Positions 62,068-64,000 of a DNA stretch of 64,000 nt are shown here, piece after piece. Position 1 is the first letter of the stretch. Each line of letters starts with the position of its first letter. The notes under the pieces were generated by a model that saw only the letters and a program-made list of their open reading frames with translations, was not told the origin of the DNA and searched no databases. The translations under genes were made by a program, and so were the position numbers. The stretch covers positions 5,456,001-5,520,000 of the forward strand of contig JAPVLO010000232.1 of the NCBI GenBank assembly GCA_027257055.1, given 5' to 3'. The DNA is from Cephalopachus bancanus. Lineage: Eukaryota; Chordata; Mammalia; Primates; Tarsiidae.

Positions 62068-63290
62068 TTTTTTTTTTTTTTTAACTCTAAATATGTGGAG
62101 TACAGTTCAGGGTTAGGTATACAGATGTTCATTATGCAGGTCCCCTTGTTAATGAGGTGTACCCCCGCCCCCAGCTCCTGGCAGTTTCCCACTACTGCCA
62201 ATACCTTTCTTATAGTATTGTTATAGTTGTTCATGGTCTGCTTATGAGTGAGCACATGTGATACTCAGTTCTTTGTTTCTGTGATAGATCTCTCAGTATT
62301 ATAGTCTCTAAGTCCATTCAAGTTGCTGCGAAGTTCATAATTTTGTCCTTCTTTATGACCATGTAGTATTCCATTGTGTATATGTACCACATTTTTTAAA
62401 CCAGTCCTCTTTTGATGGGTAGCATAGTTGGTTCCATGTTTTTGCTGTTATAAATGATGCTATAGTAAACATGTGTGTGCAGGTATCTTTTTCATAGAGT
62501 GTCTTGAGTTTCTCCAGGTATGTTCCCAGTAGAGGTATTGCGGGATGGTATGGGAGGTCAATTTTTAGATCTTTTAGGAATCACCTCACTGTTTTTCACA
62601 GAGGCTGTACTAGTTTACACTCCACCAACAGTGTAGAAGTGTTCCCTTTTCACCACATCCTCTCCAACAAATGTTGTTTTTTAAGATATTGATAATGGCC
62701 ATCCTGACTGGAGTTAGGTGGTATCTCAGTGTGGTTTTAATTAGCATTTCTTTGATGACTAGTGAGGCTGAGCTTTTTATCATATATTTGTTGGCTGCTT
62801 GTACATCTTTTGAGAAGTGTCTGTGTCTTTTGCCCACTTTGTAATGCGGCTGTTTGTTTTTTTCTTTTTGGCATGTTTGAGTTCCTTGTAGAACCTAGAT
62901 ATTAGGCCTTGGTCAGATAAACAGTTGGCAAATATTTTTTCCCAGTCTGTGTGCTGTCTCCCCACTCAGTGGTTTCTTTGGCTTTGCAGAAGCTTGTCAG
63001 TTTGATGAGGTCCCAATTGTCTATATTATCTCTTATGGCATGGGCACTTGTGGTTTTGATCAGGAATTGTTTGCCAGTTCCAATTTCCATAAGAGTGTCT
63101 CCTGCATTTTCTAAGGTTCTTATAGTTTGAGGTTTTACATTTAGGTCTTTGATCCATTTAGAGTTGATTTTTGTGTATGGTGATAGATAGGGATCTTGTT
63201 TGAATCTTCTGCATGTGGTCAGCCAGTTTTCCCAGCACCATTTACTGAAATAGGTTCTCCTCTCCCCAGTGGTTGATGGTAGAGGCTTTG
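62068..63290 (-). mobile_element. Younger L1, 5'-truncated, minus strand
   Basis: It starts with a T run (the L1 A tail) and the 3' UTR phrase GTACAGTTCAGGGTTAGG. It continues into the ORF2 C-terminal region, whose minus-strand translation includes [16 protein letters not shown] and [15 protein letters not shown] (about 62900-63250). It is nested against the older L1 on its left and meets the PLAA copy on its right. Frames are broken, so it is inactive. Confidence 0.85.
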
Positions 63291-63299
63291 TTGCTCTCT

Positions 63300-64000
<701 letters not shown>

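Overview
The window is vertebrate nuclear DNA, almost certainly from a primate. It has GT-AG introns, many dimeric 7SL-derived Alu elements, L1 fragments, and the exons of a recognisable single-copy gene, TUBGCP5 (gamma-tubulin complex component 5). Most young-looking Alus share a variant consensus (CAGCCTGTAATCCC near the 5' end, CGGAAGGATCGCCGGAGCCC in the right arm, GACTCCAACTC before the poly(A)), and several L1 3' ends carry an unfamiliar 3' UTR. I do not recognise either as the usual human subfamilies. A non-anthropoid primate such as a tarsier is my best guess, not a conclusion.

Layout. (1) 1-24275 is one continuous, degenerate 24-bp minisatellite of roughly 1,000 monomers, with signs of higher-order organisation. 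Because 24 is a multiple of 3, it creates long but meaningless open frames on both strands. (2) 24.3-25.3 kb, at the array edge, holds two clear 5S rRNA pseudogenes and a possible third, on the minus strand. (3) 25.3-31.4 kb is a repeat-rich intergenic patchwork. It contains CA microsatellites, a dead mariner fragment, a tandem duplication of about 1 kb, an inverted pair of an unrecognised SINE-like retroposon, a VNTR of 37-58-bp units, and an Alu. (4) 32.06-32.65 kb is a CpG-rich promoter with three TCTCGCGAGA-type elements. (5) 32307-59423 carries the first 13 coding exons of TUBGCP5 on the plus strand. All are in frame with consensus splice sites and encode about 586 residues. The rest of the gene lies beyond the right edge. 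(6) The introns are filled with Alu, L1, MaLR-type LTR, Tigger-like and MIR-like repeats. (7) 63300-64000, within the last and incomplete intron, is a broken intronless copy of PLAA.

The only gene I consider functional here is TUBGCP5, a subunit of the gamma-tubulin ring complex that nucleates microtubules. No bacterial-style systems, CRISPR arrays or tRNA genes were seen. The features most worth a second look are the 24-kb array with its possible superstructure, the inverted SINE-like pair with target-site duplications, the tandem 5S-bearing units at the array edge, and the triple CGCG-element promoter.
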